DNA from: Variovorax sp. J22G73
Lineage (GTDB): Bacteria > Pseudomonadota > Gammaproteobacteria > Burkholderiales > Burkholderiaceae_C
Reading direction: 5' to 3'
Length of the DNA: 64,000 nt
Assembly (NCBI RefSeq): GCF_030317035.1
Contig: NZ_JASZYK010000003.1
Location: 496,001-560,000, forward strand
The notes under the pieces were generated by a model. The model was not told the origin of the DNA and made no database searches. It saw only the letters and a list, made by a program, of their open reading frames with translations. How positions within the stretch are numbered: position 1 is the first letter of the stretch; the number at the start of each line of letters is the position of its first letter. This document shows positions 50,650 to 59,238 of this stretch, one piece after another. The position numbers were made by a program, and so were the translations under genes.

Positions 50650-51793
50650 CGGGCTTGTCTTTCTGCGATGCGGGGGACGGCGGTTCGGGGACCAGCGCCA
50701 GGAAGGCTTCGAGTTCGCCGGCGTAGGCCGTGCCCACCGCGTTGGTGCGGCGGGCTTCGATGCGAACCACGTCCTGGATTTTCTTGAACATCTGCGCGTC
50801 GTGTTGCGCGGAGCGCTGGTCGGCCTCTTTCCACTGAAAGGCGGGCCAGCCTTGCCGCGCGCTCACATCGCGGGCCAGCGAGGCCAGCGATTCGAGCAGC
50901 GCCTTCATGAAGGCGGCGCCGTGCAGTTCGTCGTCGTGCACGACGCGGGTGCCATCCACGTACCTGAGGTTTTCCAGGTCGGGCGGCAGGCGCATGCGGC
51001 CCACCGGGTCCAGCAGGAAGGCCAGCCGGTTCCACACGTGGCTCGCGGCATAGGTGGTGTCGAACAGCGCCGCCTGCAGCGCGCCGGGCGATGGCGGCAA
51101 CGGTTGCTGCGGACCGCTGCCGGGGCGCAGCGCGTACTCGGCCCAACGCGCCGTGCCTTCCAGGAACCAGCGCGCCTTGAACATGGTGTAGCCGTACTGG
51201 TGCAGGTGAAAGAGTTCGTGCAGCGGCGTCGGGTTCTGGTTCGGGCGGCTGTTCAGCAGGTCGATGCGCAAGGCGCAGCGGCCGCCGGCGCCGTCGAAGC
51301 CGAGCCGGTAGTTCACGACCTCGTCGTACGCGAGGCCGTTGCGCTTTTCCATCTTCAGCAGGAAGACGTCGATGGCCGTGGCTTGCGCGTAGCGCGGCTG
51401 CTGCAGCGGCGCGACAAGGCCCATCACCTCGCTGAACAGCCGGCGGCCCGCGACGAGCTGGGTGGCGACGTCTTCCACCTTGTCGGGGACGCCGTTGGCG
51501 TTCAGGTCGCGCGGGTCGGGCAGCGCGTGCGGGCCGGTCACGGCGTAGACGATGCGGAACTCGTCGCGCACATGGATGCGGTCGAGGGTGGCGAACGGTG
51601 TGCTGTTGCCCGGGCGGCAGGGCCCCGGCGCGGGCTGCTGCGCGCTTGCCGCAGCGCCCAGGCAGGCGATGCAAAGCCAGGCCGCGACGCGCAGCAGCGT
51701 GCCCGGCTTGGGCGGCCTGGGCGGCTTGCGTGGCGTGCGCGGTGCCGCCATGGCTTCGCGAAGTTCGGCGCCCGGGCCCTGTGGAAGGTGCAC
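50636..51793 (-). CDS. Exported zinc metallopeptidase-like protein (HExxH)
   Basis: 385-residue protein. A long basic Pro-rich lead (PRKPPRPPKPG) precedes a hydrophobic stretch (VAAWLCIACLGAAASA, about 36-51) that looks like a signal peptide. The zinc motif is HELFH (192-196) and a third ligand Glu212 lies in the EGTARWAEYAL helix, as in gluzincins. A DLNANGVPD loop (about 97-105) has the shape of a calcium-binding EF-like loop. The GTG at 51793 sits 2 nt after the preceding stop; ATG 51751 is an alternative that would shorten the lead. Family not recognised. Confidence 0.78.
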   Translation of the reverse strand: MHLPQGPGAELREAMAAPRTPRKPPRPPKPGTLLRVAAWLCIACLGAAASAQQPAPGPCRPGNSTPFATLDRIHVRDEFRIVYAVTGPHALPDPRDLNANGVPDKVEDVATQLVAGRRLFSEVMGLVAPLQQPRYAQATAIDVFLLKMEKRNGLAYDEVVNYRLGFDGAGGRCALRIDLLNSRPNQNPTPLHELFHLHQYGYTMFKARWFLEGTARWAEYALRPGSGPQQPLPPSPGALQAALFDTTYAASHVWNRLAFLLDPVGRMRLPPDLENLRYVDGTRVVHDDELHGAAFMKALLESLASLARDVSARQGWPAFQWKEADQRSAQHDAQMFKKIQDVVRIEARRTNAVGTAYAGELEAFLALVPEPPSPASQKDKPDEPE

Positions 51794-51795
51794 GC

Positions 51796-52488
51796 TCAGT
51801 CCGCCATCGAGTGCGCGAAGAGGCCCAGGTTCGCGGCGGGTTCTTCACTTCGGCGCACAGGGCTTTCGCGCACGACGGGCAGCCAGGGCGGCGCGAACCT
51901 GTCGAAGGCCGGGTTGACGCCCAGGCCCATCAGCAGGTGCACGCGCTGCGAGGGCTCGTTGCTGCGGTTGACCGCTCGGTGTTGCACGTCGACGCGCACC
52001 AGCCAGGCCGAGCCGTCCGCCGGCAGGTGCACGCTCTCGATGCTGCCATCGGCGCGCTGCCACTCGAAGAAGCAGTTCGGGTTGGTGACGATGGGAACGT
52101 GCAGGCGCCAGGTTTCCGTTTTCGCGTCGGTGTGCAGCGGCATTTCGGCGCCTTCGCTTTCCAGCTGCATGATGCGCGCCCTGTACGGCTTTAGGCCGCT
52201 GCCTGCGAGCGCGTCCATGGCGTGCGCCAGGCTGCCGCTGCAGGCGTCGGTAGGGTTCACGCCGCGCACGTTGGGGCCGCCGGGGCTGCCGGAGTTGATG
52301 CGGCGGATGCCGTCGTGCAGCGTGCCGTCACGGCTGGTCACGGCCCAGCCGATGTAGTCGACCCGGTTGTCCCGGTACGGCGTCGAGGGCATCTGCTGGA
52401 CGTGGGCGAAGAAATGCGCACGCAGCGCTTCGGGGTCGATCCTGAAATCTTTCAGGCGCGCATACATGACATCGCTGGATTGCTTCAT
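51796..52488 (-). CDS. Aspartyl/asparaginyl beta-hydroxylase-like 2OG-Fe(II) oxygenase
   Basis: 230-residue cytoplasmic oxygenase of the AspH family. Iron ligands are His and Asp in MPLHTDAKTETWRLHVPIV and the second His in SQRVHLLMGLG; the Arg in WRLH should bind 2-oxoglutarate. It would hydroxylate Asp or Asn side chains in a protein or peptide, or a small-molecule relative. Start ATG 52488 (MKQSSDVMYARLKDF) has AGGAA upstream. It is the first gene of an operon with a metallopeptidase (gap 2 nt) and a toroid-like protein, whose joint role is unknown. Confidence 0.88.
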   Translation of the reverse strand: MKQSSDVMYARLKDFRIDPEALRAHFFAHVQQMPSTPYRDNRVDYIGWAVTSRDGTLHDGIRRINSGSPGGPNVRGVNPTDACSGSLAHAMDALAGSGLKPYRARIMQLESEGAEMPLHTDAKTETWRLHVPIVTNPNCFFEWQRADGSIESVHLPADGSAWLVRVDVQHRAVNRSNEPSQRVHLLMGLGVNPAFDRFAPPWLPVVRESPVRRSEEPAANLGLFAHSMAD

Positions 52489-52747
52489 GTGTGTTCCTGT
52501 GGGCGGCAAGCGCGGGCGTTCGGTGCCACTCGAAAGGACGCACCAGGCCGGGCTTGCCGCTGCAATGGGGGAGAACGGCCATCCAATGGCCAAGGCGCCC
52601 TGCGCTCCGGATGCGGACCTTGCGGTGCGGACGGTGCGCTGGAAAAGGGCGGCGAGCTTGCGTGAGCGCGGTGCGCTACGCCGGAGCGACGTGAGACCGT
52701 GGGACCGTGGGCAGCGTCGGGCGGGCCGGAGCCCGTGCCGTTGATCG

Positions 52748-52771
52748 AGGTCTACAGGTCTACAGGTTTAC
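52748..52771. repeat. 8-nt tandem repeat at a stop codon
   Basis: AGGTCTAC (52748-52755), AGGTCTAC (52756-52763) and AGGTTTAC (52764-52771). The third unit contains the minus-strand TAA stop (52768-52770) of the small exported protein. The 279 nt between 52489 and 52767 hold no other recognisable gene, only GC-rich sequence. Confidence 0.8.
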
Positions 52772-53133
52772 GTGAAGCGCGCCGCCGGGCACGGCGGGCG
52801 CATCGGGCGTTCCAGCCATCTGGATGGCGGGGTCGCGCAGCGGCGTGCGTGGTGGAAAGCAGGCGCCGCGACTTCGGCGCACCGCAGATCGGGCACGCCT
52901 GCCATGACGGCGTCGTCGATGTTCAGTTCGCCGGCCGCGCTTTTGTGATGCGTGCCCGCGTTGGCGTTGTCCTGCGCGCAGTACGAGACCTCGCCGGCCT
53001 GCGCCTGCCCGGCTTCATCGAAGACGTCGAAGAGGCCGGCGCGCACCTGCAGCACGTCTTGCACTGCCGCCGCCCAGCCGTTGCAGCACAGCAGGATGGA
53101 CAGGATCAGCAAGGAGAAGGTTCGGCGGCTCAT
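52768..53133 (-). CDS. Small exported hypothetical protein
   Basis: 121-residue protein. A signal peptide (MSRRTFSLLILSILLCCNGW, cleavage near AAA) precedes VQDVLQVRAGLFDVFDEAGQ. The mature part has scattered Cys and His (YCAQDNANAGTHH, DLRCAEV, FHHARRCA) but no known motif. The C-terminus, rich in Pro, Arg and Cys, is odd and ends inside an 8-nt tandem repeat, so the reading frame there may be a recent extension. Family unknown; start ATG 53133 is chosen to begin the signal. Confidence 0.5.
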   Translation of the reverse strand: MSRRTFSLLILSILLCCNGWAAAVQDVLQVRAGLFDVFDEAGQAQAGEVSYCAQDNANAGTHHKSAAGELNIDDAVMAGVPDLRCAEVAAPAFHHARRCATPPSRWLERPMRPPCPAARFT

Positions 53134-53213
53134 GAAGATGGCATCGGGTGCCATCGCACCTCGGTGAAATCAGTCTATCGCCGTGATGCCCGCATGTCAG
53201 CGGCCAGTGGGCG

Positions 53214-53233
53214 TTTCTACGGAAACCGGTGGG
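53214..53233. repeat. Second copy of dispersed 20-mer
   Basis: TTTCTACGGAAACCGGTGGG matches 36186-36205 at 19 of 20 positions. Here it lies between the GFA gene (ends at 53267) and the small exported gene, both on the minus strand, as an intergenic or leader element. Confidence 0.7.
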
Positions 53234-53266
53234 TCGCCGCAGGCCCGTTCTTGCATCCCTGCCTCC

Positions 53267-53680
53267 TCACATCGGCGGCATCCTGTCGAACTTCGGCAAC
53301 GCCGGGTCCAGCACGTCCCATGCGTGCGCGCGCACGGCGTAGGTGACCACTTGCGGCTGGAACAGGCCGGGGTCGTCCAGGCTCGCGGCATGCACGGTGA
53401 AGACGTCGGGCATGGCCGCGAAACGCATGAACACCGGCGAGCCGCAGGTCGGGCAGAAGGCGCGTGTCTTGACGTTGCCGCTGTCGCCGGTGATGTCCCA
53501 CAGCGTGGCCTGGCCGGTCTGCTTCACGCCGCCGCCCGTGAACGTGAGGTACGAGCCGTGGCCGGTGCCGCTCTTGTGCTGGCAGTCGCGGCACTGGCAG
53601 TGGTTCTGGAACAGGGGCTCGGTCGGTATCTCGTAGCGGATGGCGCCGCAGGCGCATCCACCGGTGTAGGTCTGGCTCAT
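53267..53680 (-). CDS. GFA family protein (CENP-V/GFA zinc fold)
   Basis: 137-residue protein of the glutathione-dependent formaldehyde-activating (GFA) family. Zinc ligands are Cys in GGCACGAIRYE, CQCRDCQHKSG and CPTCGSPVFM. Such proteins are widespread; glutathione-formaldehyde chemistry has been shown for few members. AAGGA lies about 10 nt upstream of the start at 53680. It is followed by a gap of 113 nt to the AraC gene upstream, likely separate transcription. Substrate unknown. Confidence 0.9.
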   Translation of the reverse strand: MSQTYTGGCACGAIRYEIPTEPLFQNHCQCRDCQHKSGTGHGSYLTFTGGGVKQTGQATLWDITGDSGNVKTRAFCPTCGSPVFMRFAAMPDVFTVHAASLDDPGLFQPQVVTYAVRAHAWDVLDPALPKFDRMPPM

Positions 53681-53793
53681 CGCGCGGGTCCTTTCAAGGT
53701 CGTTGCCGGGTCGGCATGGCGGCCAATCTACCGGCGCATGCGCCAGCGCGGGGAGTAACAAGTGCGTCGTGAATGGCCGCTGCGGTGGCGGGT

Positions 53794-54735
53794 TCAGACC
53801 TCGACCGGCACATGAAAGTCGATGACCGCGCCCGGCTGGTCGGGCGCGAACCTTCCGTCGTACAGCTCGAAGTCGGGGCTGTCGGCCACGCGCAGGCCCG
53901 AGGCGGGAATCAGCTCGCTCCAGATGGTCGCCATGGCGCTCTTCACCTGCGGGTGCAGCGCGGAGCCGTTCAGGGCGATGCGGAACACCACGTAGGTCGC
54001 CGCCGGAATCTCCTTCACCGTGAAGCCCTTGGGCAGCTCGCGCTCGCGCTCGGTCGCGGACGCGGCCACCCCCACGCTCACGTTCAGCCCCACACCCGCC
54101 ATGTACTGGAAGCTGCCGCTCTCGCGGTCCACGCTCCACACCACGCCGTAGGTCGCCCAGCTCGGGCTCTGGCCTTTGAGCGGCAGAGCGCCGACCAGCG
54201 TGGACCACAGCTGTGGAATCTCGGATTTGCTCGCGTTGTCGAAACGGCGCGAAGGGCCCGCGACGCTGAAGGCGTCGAGCCGGACCAGTTCCGGCAGGCG
54301 GGTGACGGCGGTGGAGAGCGTGCGGGGTGCGTTCATGGGAAATTGTCCTTCGATGGGTGTGATCTGGTTGAGCGCGAAGCCGTCGCGAAAGCGCCCGGGC
54401 GACACGCCGAAAACGCGCTTGAACGCGCGGGAAAACGCCTCTTGCGATTCGAAGCCGCAGTCGAACGCCAGCTCGACCAGCTTCAGCTCGGGCTCCGTCG
54501 CCAGCCTTCGGGCGCCGCGAACCAGCCGGCGCCCGCGCACGTGCGCCATCACGCTGCGGCCCATGCGGGCGGTGAAGAGGCGCGAGAAGTGGTACGCCGA
54601 GAGGCCGGCGCGTTGCGCGATCAGCTCGAGGGTGAGCGGCGTGTCGAGTTGCTCCTCGATCCATGCGACCAGGGGCAGGAAGAGGTCGGGTTCGGTGGGG
54701 CGTGGGGAAGGCGGGCTGTCCATGCGGCTGATCAT
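53794..54735 (-). CDS. AraC-family regulator with GyrI-like effector domain
   Basis: 313-residue regulator with the DNA-binding domain first (residues about 20-120: LTLELIAQRAGLSAYHFSRLF and LVELAFDCGFESQEAFSRAF) and a GyrI-like small-molecule-binding domain after (about 150-313: FTVKEIPAATYVVFRIAL, VADSPDFELYDGRF). This Rob/SoxS-like order is typical for multidrug or toxin response regulators. Start ATG 54735 gives MISRMDSPPSP; a second ATG follows at 54723. It lies 51 nt from the stop of the LysR gene, same strand. Target unknown. Confidence 0.9.
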   Translation of the reverse strand: MISRMDSPPSPRPTEPDLFLPLVAWIEEQLDTPLTLELIAQRAGLSAYHFSRLFTARMGRSVMAHVRGRRLVRGARRLATEPELKLVELAFDCGFESQEAFSRAFKRVFGVSPGRFRDGFALNQITPIEGQFPMNAPRTLSTAVTRLPELVRLDAFSVAGPSRRFDNASKSEIPQLWSTLVGALPLKGQSPSWATYGVVWSVDRESGSFQYMAGVGLNVSVGVAASATERERELPKGFTVKEIPAATYVVFRIALNGSALHPQVKSAMATIWSELIPASGLRVADSPDFELYDGRFAPDQPGAVIDFHVPVEV

Positions 54736-54786
54736 GAATCAGCCGTGGCCGGTGTGTCCTGACCGAACTTGCTGTGGCCGCCGTGC

Positions 54787-55692
54787 CTAGGCCACGCCGT
54801 TGCCTTGCGCCTGCTCCAGCAGCCACGCCCGGAACACCTGCAGCGACTGCATCTGCGCCGACTCTTCCGGGTAGACGAGGTAGTAGCCCTTGGCGTGGCG
54901 CCACTTGCGGCGTGACAGCCGCTTCAGGCGGCCCGCCGCGACCATGTCCTCACCCATGTAGGGCGGCAGCAGGGCCACGCCCATGCCGGCGACGGACGCG
55001 TTCAGGGCCATCGACATGATCTCGTAGCGCGGCCCCTCGCGCCCGGCGCCGCCGGCGATGCCTTCGAGCGCGAACCACTCGTCCCATGCGTCGGGCAGCG
55101 TCTGGTGGTGGATGAGCGATGCGCGGGGTGTGCCTGCATCGACGGCCTTGCCATGGGCGGCGATCCACGCGGGCGCGGCGTAGGGCGACAGCACCAGCGG
55201 CAGCACGAACTCGCTGTGCAGGCCCGCGCGCTGGCCGTCGCCGAATTCCAGCGAGGCATCGACCGCGGTGGCCCGAAAGTCCACCGGACCCACGCGCGTG
55301 CCCAGGTTGAGAAGGATCTCTCCATGGTCGCGCGTGAACCCCGGCAAGCGGGGAATGAGCCAGTAGCTGCCCACCGACGCGCCGACCGACAGCGACAGCT
55401 CGCCGCCCCGCCCCTTGAACGCCATGACGTTGGCCGTGGCGCGTTCGAGCCGGTGCAGCAGCGGCGCGACCTCGCCCAGGTAGTAGCGCCCCGCGTCCGT
55501 CAAGGCCAGTGCATCGCGCCGGCGGGTGAAGAGCCTGACGCCGAGCCGGTCTTCCAGCGTCTGGATCTGCCGGCTCACCGCGCCCTGCGTGAGGAGCAGC
55601 TCCTGCGCGGCGGCCGTGAAGGAGCGCAGGCGCGCGCTGGCCTCCAGGCAGAGCAGCGACGTGGTGGACGGGGCGCGGACGTGGTGGTTCAT
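54787..55692 (-). CDS. LysR-family regulator, GcvA-like
   Basis: 301-residue LysR protein: TTSLLCLEASARLRSFTAAA, QGAVSRQIQTLEDRLGVRLF and an effector domain of the GcvA-like group (LSLSVGASVGSYWLIPRLPGF). Start ATG 55692 (MNHHVRAPSTTSLLCLEA) fits; a longer frame would enter the operator region. It is divergent from the Bug receptor and D-aminoacylase genes with 176 nt between, and should regulate them. Inducer probably an acylated amino acid or related acid (inference). Confidence 0.9.
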   Translation of the reverse strand: MNHHVRAPSTTSLLCLEASARLRSFTAAAQELLLTQGAVSRQIQTLEDRLGVRLFTRRRDALALTDAGRYYLGEVAPLLHRLERATANVMAFKGRGGELSLSVGASVGSYWLIPRLPGFTRDHGEILLNLGTRVGPVDFRATAVDASLEFGDGQRAGLHSEFVLPLVLSPYAAPAWIAAHGKAVDAGTPRASLIHHQTLPDAWDEWFALEGIAGGAGREGPRYEIMSMALNASVAGMGVALLPPYMGEDMVAAGRLKRLSRRKWRHAKGYYLVYPEESAQMQSLQVFRAWLLEQAQGNGVA

Positions 55693-55751
55693 GAGAAAAG
55701 AGCAGGTTCGGTGCACGAGCCCGCAATGGGTTGGCGGGCGCACTGAAATCA

Positions 55752-55772
55752 TGCATGAGAAAAGCGCATGCA
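55752..55772. promoter_or_regulatory. LysR-type operator candidate upstream of the Bug/D-aminoacylase operon
   Basis: TGCATG (55752-55757) and CATGCA (55767-55772) are perfect inverted half-sites separated by 9 nt, containing a T-N11-A-type core. A second small palindrome, CAAACATGGTTTG, lies at 55781-55793. Both are in the divergent region between the LysR gene and the Bug receptor. Confidence 0.55.
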
Positions 55773-55868
55773 GGGGCCAGCAAACATGGTTTGCCCGCCG
55801 CGGGCTGCCACCGCACCATCGGCCGCTCACACCACTGCCTGGTGTTTCAACGATGAAAGGATGTACCG

Positions 55869-56870
55869 ATGACCGCCACCCCTCCCACGCGACGCGATGT
55901 CCTGCAGCTGGGCTGTGCCGCCGCCTGCGCTGCCACCTTCGCCGGCGTGCCGCTGCTGTCGCGCGCGGCAGGCTGGCCCGAGCGCCCCATTCGCCTGGTG
56001 GTGCCCTCGGCCGCGGGCGGCTCGCCGGACGCGGTCTGCCGCATCCTCACCGGCGAACTGGCGCGCTCGCTCGGCCAGCCGCTGGTGGTGGACAACAAGC
56101 CGGGCGCGGGCGGCAACATCGGCATGATCGACATCGTGCATGCCGCACCCGACGGCTACACCCTGGGCTACGGCAACGTCGGCACGCTGGCCATCAACAA
56201 GTCGCTGTTCAAGAAGCTGCCCTATGACCCCGACACGCAGCTCGTGCCCGTCGCGCTGCTGGGCTACGTGCAGAACGCCCTGGTGGTGCGCAAGGACCTG
56301 GGCGTGGACAGCGTGAAGGATCTGGTCGCGCTCGCCCGGTCGAAGCCGGGCGCGCTCAGCGTGGGGTCCGCGGGCAACGGCACGACCGGGCACCTGAGCG
56401 GGGAGCTGTTCAAGCGCATGGCCGGCATCTCGATGACGCACGTGCCCTACCGCGGCAGCCCGCAGGCCATCCAGGACCTGATGGGTGGGCAGGTCGACCT
56501 GCTGTTCGACAACCTCAGTTCCATTTCGCCGCACATCAAGGCCGGGCGGCTCAAGGTGCTGGCCGTGACCGGTGCCCACCGCAGCGCGTTGTTCCCCGAC
56601 ATCGCGACCATGGCGGAGGCCGGCGTGCCGGGCTACGACGTGGTGGCGTGGGGCGGCATCGTCGCGCCCGCCAGGACGCCGGCCGCGGTGGTGACGCAGG
56701 TGAACGGCGCCATCAACACCATCCTGGCGATGCCCGTCATTCGCGACCGGTACGCGGCCATCGGCTTCGAGACCTTGACGGGACCGCCCGAGCGCCTCAC
56801 CGAGCGCGTCGCGCGCGAAACCCCGATGTGGGCCGACGTGGTGAAGCGCTCCGGCGCGCAGCTGGACTGA
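55869..56870 (+). CDS. Bug-family (TctC-like) periplasmic solute receptor
   Basis: 333-residue receptor with a Tat-like signal (TRRDVLQLGCAAACAATFAG, cleavage near SRAAGWP). Landmarks are RLVVPSAAGGSPDAV, VDNKPGAGGNIGM, GSAGNGTTGHLSGEL and HVPYRGSPQ, the same frame as the Bug protein at 2146-3189, to which it is clearly related. The amidohydrolase gene follows 9 nt later, so its ligand is probably an N-acyl amino acid or its hydrolysis product (inference). No TctAB genes are nearby. Confidence 0.92.
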   Translation: MTATPPTRRDVLQLGCAAACAATFAGVPLLSRAAGWPERPIRLVVPSAAGGSPDAVCRILTGELARSLGQPLVVDNKPGAGGNIGMIDIVHAAPDGYTLGYGNVGTLAINKSLFKKLPYDPDTQLVPVALLGYVQNALVVRKDLGVDSVKDLVALARSKPGALSVGSAGNGTTGHLSGELFKRMAGISMTHVPYRGSPQAIQDLMGGQVDLLFDNLSSISPHIKAGRLKVLAVTGAHRSALFPDIATMAEAGVPGYDVVAWGGIVAPARTPAAVVTQVNGAINTILAMPVIRDRYAAIGFETLTGPPERLTERVARETPMWADVVKRSGAQLD

Positions 56871-56879
56871 GGGGCGCGC

Positions 56880-58319
56880 ATGTTCGACCTGATCATCGAA
56901 GGCGGCACCGTCATCGACGGCACGGGGGCGCCACGCCTGCGCGCGGACGTGGCCATTGCGCAAGGGCGCGTTGCCGCCATCGGCGCGCTGTCGGCGCTCG
57001 CGGCCCGTGAGCGCTTCGACGCGCGCGGGCGCATCGTGGCGCCGGGCTTCATCGACGTGCACACGCACGACGACCGCCTGCTGCTCGACACGCCCGTGGG
57101 CGCGCACCCCAAGCTGTCGCAAGGGGTGACCACGGTGGTCACCGGCAACTGCGGCGTCAGCCTGGCGCCGCTGCAGGCCGCCACCTCGCCGCCCGCGCCG
57201 CTGGACCTGCTGGGCACGGACGCCTGGCGCTTCGCGCGCTTCGGCGACTACCTGGACGAGCTGGAAGCCTCGGGCCCCGCGGTGAACGCGGCATGCCTCG
57301 TCGGCCACTCGACCTTGCGCGTGCGCCACATGGACCGGCTGGACCGCGAGGCCACGTCGCACGAAGCGCAGCGCATGGCCGGCGACCTGGCCGACGCGCT
57401 GGTGGCGGGTGCCATCGGCATGTCGACCGGGCTGTACTACCCGCCGGCCAGGGCCGCGAGCACGCAGGAGGTGGTCGCGGTCGGCGCGCCGCTGACGGGC
57501 GCCGGTGGCGTCATCACCATGCACATTCGCGACGAGAGCGATGCCATCGACGAGGCGCTGCGCGAGGCGCTGCTGATCGGGCGCACGCTGGGCGTGGACA
57601 CGGTGCTGTCGCACCACAAGCTGGTCGGCAAGGCGAACCATGGCCGCTCGGTGCAGACGCTGGCGATGATCGAGCAGGCCGCCGAGGGCCAGCCGGTGTG
57701 CTTCGACTGCTACCCCTACAACGCCTCTTCCACCATGCTGCTGCCTGGGCGCGTGGCGCAGTCCGACGACGTGCGCGTGACCTGGTCGAAAGCCGATGCC
57801 AGCGCCGCCGGGCAGTCGCTGTTTGTGCTGGCACGCGAGCGCGGCGTCACGCCGGAGCAGCTGGCGCAAGACCTGCAGCCTGCGGGCGCCATCTATTTCG
57901 CGATGAGCGAAGCCGACGTGAGCCGCATCCTGGCCCACCCGATGGCCATGGTGGGCTCTGACGGCCTCGCGCACGACGTGAGCCCGCACCCGCGCCTGTG
58001 GGGCACCTTCCCGAGGGTGCTGGGGCACTACGTGCGCGAGCGCCGGCTGTTTTCGCTGGAGGCAGCGGTCCACAAGATGACCGGCTTGAGCGCGCGGCGC
58101 TTCGGGCTGCGGGGCCGGGGCGTGCTGGCGCCGGGCCACCATGCGGACGTGGTGGTGTTCGACGCGCACCGCGTGGCCGACCGCGCCACCTTCGCCCACC
58201 CGACCGAGGTGAGCGCGGGCATCGACGCGGTGTTCGTCAACGGCCGCCTGGCTTGCAGGGACGGCCGCAGCCTGGACGTGCACGCCGGTCGCGTGCTGCG
58301 GCACGGGCGGGCGGACTGA
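56880..58319 (+). CDS. N-acyl-D-amino-acid deacylase (D-aminoacylase)
   Basis: 479-residue amidohydrolase. The metal motif HTHD is in FIDVHTHDDRLLLD; further zinc-site regions are VVTGNCGVSLAP, STGLYYPPARAAS, VLSHHKLVGKANHGRS, and MVGSDGLAHD near the C-terminus. It cleaves N-acyl-D-amino acids to the free D-amino acid and a carboxylate. Start ATG 56880 (MFDLIIEGGTVIDGTGA) is typical. Coupled to a Bug receptor and under a divergent LysR gene, it looks like a scavenging unit for acylated D-amino acids, for example from peptidoglycan or antibiotics. Confidence 0.92.
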   Translation: MFDLIIEGGTVIDGTGAPRLRADVAIAQGRVAAIGALSALAARERFDARGRIVAPGFIDVHTHDDRLLLDTPVGAHPKLSQGVTTVVTGNCGVSLAPLQAATSPPAPLDLLGTDAWRFARFGDYLDELEASGPAVNAACLVGHSTLRVRHMDRLDREATSHEAQRMAGDLADALVAGAIGMSTGLYYPPARAASTQEVVAVGAPLTGAGGVITMHIRDESDAIDEALREALLIGRTLGVDTVLSHHKLVGKANHGRSVQTLAMIEQAAEGQPVCFDCYPYNASSTMLLPGRVAQSDDVRVTWSKADASAAGQSLFVLARERGVTPEQLAQDLQPAGAIYFAMSEADVSRILAHPMAMVGSDGLAHDVSPHPRLWGTFPRVLGHYVRERRLFSLEAAVHKMTGLSARRFGLRGRGVLAPGHHADVVVFDAHRVADRATFAHPTEVSAGIDAVFVNGRLACRDGRSLDVHAGRVLRHGRAD

Positions 58320-58365
58320 TCGGCTGAGCGGCTCGCGGACGCGTCTGGCGCGTCTGGTGTCGGGC

Positions 58366-59040
58366 CTACCCGACCACCTTGGCCGCCAGCTCGGCATTGA
58401 CCGCGTACTGCTCCGCAACGCTCACGGCCTTGCGCGAGCTGATGTGCACCGAGCCTTCCTTCGCCCAGAGAAAGGGATAGAAGTTGAAGCACTGGTCCGC
58501 GCGCAGGGCCTGCACGTCCGCCTCCCAGCCGCTCCAGCGTGAGCTGCCGTAGAACACCTGCAGCCGGTCGGTCGAGGCCCATTCGAGAAAGTCGCTGTAG
58601 CCGATGTCGAGCGACTCCCACGCGAGCGTCTCGGGCGCCCAGTAGTACACGGCACCGGCGTCGTCGCCCAGCCCGCCGCCGTTCAGCGCGAAGAAGCCGC
58701 CCAGCACGTCGTCCGCCACCAGAAGGAAGCCGGCCGCGCTGGTCGACTGCTGCGCGTTCCAGTCGACGATGTTGCGCGGCAGCCGGGCATGCCCCGAGCC
58801 GAGCACGCGCAGCCAGCCGTGGTCGATGAGCAGCCCGCCGGTGTCGTAGGCGACCGCGCCCATGGTCGAGCGCGTGGTCACCTGCAGCGCGAGCAGCACG
58901 CGGGCGCGGTCGGCTTCGGTGGGCGCCAGGATCTCGAAGGGGTGGTTGGCACTGGCGTCGGCGTTGGCGGCCGCAGCCCATTCCTGTAGCAGCGGCAGGG
59001 CGGCGTCTTCGGTGTCGATCAGCTCGTCAAGCGTGCGCAT
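58366..59040 (-). CDS. DUF2625 family protein
   Basis: 224-residue soluble protein matching the DUF2625 pattern: MRTLDELIDTEDAALPLL, DTGGLLIDHGWLRVLGSGH, NGGGLGDDAGAVYYWAPETLAWESL and FLWAKEGSVHISSRKAV near the end. The family is found in many bacteria without known activity. It lies convergent to the D-aminoacylase gene and divergent from the murA-like gene, with an AT-richer region of about 200 nt upstream. Single gene transcript likely. Confidence 0.88.
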   Translation of the reverse strand: MRTLDELIDTEDAALPLLQEWAAAANADASANHPFEILAPTEADRARVLLALQVTTRSTMGAVAYDTGGLLIDHGWLRVLGSGHARLPRNIVDWNAQQSTSAAGFLLVADDVLGGFFALNGGGLGDDAGAVYYWAPETLAWESLDIGYSDFLEWASTDRLQVFYGSSRWSGWEADVQALRADQCFNFYPFLWAKEGSVHISSRKAVSVAEQYAVNAELAAKVVG

Positions 59041-59238
59041 AAGAGGTTGCTAAGAAGTTGGTTCGAGGAAATCGTCGCGATGTAACGCGAAAGAATTGTT
59101 AATTCGGCGACTTTCAATTTGAAGTTCTTACAACTTCAGCGCCGTACATGCTGCTTTCAGACGGTAAAGTGCCGGTCTCCGGTTTCGGATTGTCCGCGAC
59201 CCTTTCACCACCGCCTCTCGGTCCCCCCCGCTTTCTTC

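Noticed and set aside
55827..58418. An 863-codon minus-strand frame opposite the Bug receptor and deacylase
   Set aside because: Shadow frame; the plus strand has convincing Tat signal, Bug and amidohydrolase motifs.
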